A model generated the notes under the pieces. That model was not told the DNA's origin, ran no database searches, and saw only the letters and a list, made by a program, of their open reading frames with translations. Below are positions 61,595 through 64,000 of a stretch of DNA of 64,000 nt, one piece after another. This DNA is from Sisyra terminalis (lineage: Eukaryota; Arthropoda; Insecta; Neuroptera; Sisyridae): assembly GCA_958496175.1 (NCBI GenBank), contig OY292279.1, positions 12,276,001 through 12,340,000 of the forward strand. The letters run 5' to 3'. The translations under genes and the position numbers were made by a program. How positions within the stretch are numbered: the first letter of the stretch is position 1; the number at the start of each line of letters is the position of its first letter.

Positions 61595-61974
61595 ACCCGA
61601 GAGTAACTGGAAAAAAAATACTTTCCGATTATTTGAATTATTAGAGGTGATTAGAGGTTTCACATAAGAAATAATACGTGGCAAAATCTGTAAAGAAAAT
61701 ACAAAATCAGTGAATGCACTGCAAGGCTCCAAAGTTGAATCCAGCATTAGTTTTAACACACATACTATACCATTTCCGACCTGCAGTTCCTTATGCAATA
61801 TGCAGTTTTTTATGTTTAAATGTCTGTAATGTCAAAGAATTAATCTTTTTCTTGTCCCTTAATCATTGCAAATTGGTGATCATCATGGATTATCTAATAC
61901 TAGGTACCGTAATGTGGAAGAACTCTATCGTAGTTTTGTTAAACCAACCTCGAAATTTGATCTGCTAGGATATT

Positions 61975-62200
61975 CTCGTTTATCCCAGAACTTTCCTCTT
62001 CTCTTTTCAATGATTATTTCTTAAAAATGAAATTTCTTGTAACGCATGACGTGGCCAAATTGCAGTAACTTTCTCTTCATTACGGAAATCATAGGAGCTT
62101 TTTGGTATTTAATTTAGTTAGAATTACTTCTTTATTTTGTAAGTGATCTATTAAAGTTATCTCTAGAATTGGTTGATTCCTGGGTAAGTAATCATTCTTG
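61975..62200 (-). pseudogene. RTE-type LINE, C-terminal ORF fragment
   Basis: The minus strand reads ITLIDHLQNKEVILTKLNTK, then ISVMKRRKLLQFGHVMRYKK and EIIIEKRRGKFW. The D-HV-N-EVL and KRRKL-YFGHVMR blocks, followed by I-EGK--GKRG, are hallmarks of the end of the RTE endonuclease-reverse transcriptase. Stops separate the blocks. The upstream RT domain is absent, as is usual for truncated copies. Confidence 0.72.
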
Positions 62201-64000
62201 GAATAGTTCTTTCAGTGAAATTCAGGATATAGAATCATAGTGTTGTAACTCATCAAATAGTATAACCAAATATGAAACATAATTATTTTTATTGTTATAC
62301 AACAAAATGAAATAAAGACAAAACAGAAATGTTTTTATGGCGTGTTAAAAACACTTAACATTTAAAATAATGTTTTTGCATTTTTGCATTTTTGATATAT
62401 AAATTTTTACCAAATTTAAAACTAAAATCTTTATGATTATATTCTGCTATCCGTTTGTATACGGGTCCATCTGTCTGTCTTTAAATTCTTTTTGTATTTT
62501 AGTTCAAAACTAAAAAAAACATTTTTTATATAAAAAGTTTTAATGAATTTGCAACTAATCGTAAAACATGAGCTCAATAAACTTTACAAGACATTTTTGG
62601 TCAAAATTAAGTCTTTATAATGCTTGCAATGCCATCTCTATTCGTCGAAAAAAAGCTTGTATTTTAAAGAGCCAAGCCTGCCATAAGAGTAATATTTTTT
62701 TTGATACGAGCCATATAGAAATGATTGGCAGTAGATTTATTCCGCAAACAGTTTTATTATGACAAATTTTAAACTTTTATCAAAAGAGAAAGAGATAATA
62801 AACATTTTTATTTTTTGTTATAATATTAATGAATAGAAATTATAAGGCAGTCAATTAAATATGTTAATTTTTTCAAAGACTAATTTTAGATTCTTATTTA
62901 TTTTAATTAATTTTTTTTTTCTTATTTTGAATTTCAACGATAAAGTTTTCCCTGCCTACGTAACGCTTCACTGTGCGTGATTTGACACGAATTCGTGGGC
63001 TTTTCTTAACGTTTATTTTCGGGAATATTCATGCAATTTTAATTTTAGTCAATCAATTATTTTGCCAATCAAAATTAAAATTCAAATAAAAACCAAGCCT
63101 TCATTTTGAAGTAAAAAATAATGAATGATGATTTTTACGTGATAATACAGAAAAAAAATCAAAAATTTAATGGGATTTTTTTTGTTGTTGAAATCACTGA
63201 AAATTATTTGTGCTTTTAGTCATTTAACAAAAGTTTCCCCTTTGAAAATTATCCGAGTCACCAGAGGGGGATGGAAAATGATATAGAGGAAGTTAGGAGC
63301 CCAATCGGAAGTACGTCGCACGGACAACGGACGGATGTCGTCCAACAGATAGATGGTCCAAGGACGAGAATGTGAAATATATAGTTGCAAGTAACAAAAC
63401 GGTTAAACCAGGTAACAGAATCGTTAAGGGGTTGAACATATATATCAACATAACTATGGAGAGCGTGGTTTGGACAACCTGGGAATGCCACTCCAGGATA
63501 CGATGAGACGTCGAGAGTGTTGTGCCTGTTGGCTGAATTTGCAGACTCACCAGTTCATTTTCCACGCTACTGAACAGCTTATTAAGTCCATGCTGGTCTC
63601 TCACCAGTTATGTATATATAACCTTCTGCATGATCCTACGGGAAGAGTTCCCATCCCAATTTGTACGACTAAAGAAAAAAGGATAAATTTACTTCTCGCC
63701 CCTATACTCACATATAACATATCTATGCGGAAAAATTATTTTACAATAATCTGTTTTTTGTTGTTTAAGGACTGTATTCTGATTTATTACTACTGCATTA
63801 GAATAAAGCTTTCAAATACAACAAAAAAAAAATGAAAACAAAAGGGAAATATCAGTGAAATTTTTAATTTATCCCGTTTTTGTTGAATGGAAAACTTGAT
63901 ATTGTCCAATTAAATACGCTTTTTTTTGTTGTGTCGGTGGAAAACTTTGTTACGATTTTATTTGTTGTAAAAATAATTTTTCGTCGAGGTAACGACAGCA
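62201..64000. other. Unassigned sequence; complex stretch at 63230-63720
   Basis: 63230-63720 is clearly less AT-rich, non-repetitive, and open in several frames on both strands (for example minus 63293-63604). None is a recognisable protein. It could be a regulatory region or an unrecognised exon cluster. The rest is AT-rich. Confidence 0.4.

Noticed and set aside
63470..63835. A 121-codon plus-strand ORF
   Set aside because: No recognisable domain; the strand opposite is also open over the same stretch; the C-terminal third is low-complexity AT-rich sequence.
1..64000. tRNA, rRNA, CRISPR arrays, bacterial or viral genes
   Set aside because: None seen. Repeats are transposon-like, not spaced arrays, and no tRNA A/B-box pair was noticed by eye; a tRNAscan search was not possible here.

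Overview
The window is AT-rich, intron-scale DNA from an animal, most likely an insect with a large, transposon-filled genome. I see no operons, bacterial-type genes, tRNA, rRNA or CRISPR. Nearly every long open frame is a by-chance ORF in AT-rich sequence or part of a decayed transposon. The elements present (RTE and Jockey LINEs, Helitrons, Tc1/mariner, a hAT-like element, an integrase-bearing TIR element and a solo LTR) are typical of arthropods. The order is not certain; beetle or hemipteran would both fit.

One host gene can be supported, on the minus strand. A 104-bp internal exon at 8928-9031 encodes the start of the first immunoglobulin domain of a DIP/lachesin-like neuronal cell-surface protein, with clean splice signals. 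A 63-bp exon with strong splice sites lies at 49904-49966. A weaker candidate signal-peptide exon lies at 34154-34228. Their phases are mutually compatible, so the window may be the very long 5' introns of one DIP-type gene. Later Ig exons would lie below position 1.

Layout by region. 0-9 kb: small MITEs, duplications, a Tc1-like scrap, and a nested foldback complex (6.65-8.72 kb). 9-15 kb: the DIP exon, then an RTE LINE whose 3' end was triplicated in tandem together with host flank. 16-24 kb: Jockey remnant, three Helitron copies, Tc1/mariner transposase remnant. 26 kb: hairpin element with hammerhead-like motifs. 29-37 kb: Jockey remnant, integrase-bearing TIR element, short inverted repeat, candidate exon, unknown transposon-borne protein. 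38-44 kb: second hammerhead-like foldback and two Helitron fragments. 47-52 kb: complete-ended hAT-like element, the 63-bp exon, and a 1.4-kb foldback carrying a solo LTR. 53-62 kb: RTE fragments, a second copy of the unknown transposon protein, a Helitron with both termini, and a pogo/Tigger-like remnant.

The most unusual signal is a recurring RNA-like motif: CTGATGA (or CTGANGA), a five-pair stem, GAAAC, then a UH-type site and a matching outer stem, resembling a type I hammerhead ribozyme. It occurs in three repeat families with different stem sequences that keep their pairing. In the foldback copies it sits as an inverted pair with the predicted cleavage side facing outward. All copies carry one extra base after CTGATGA compared with the textbook core, so catalysis is unproven.
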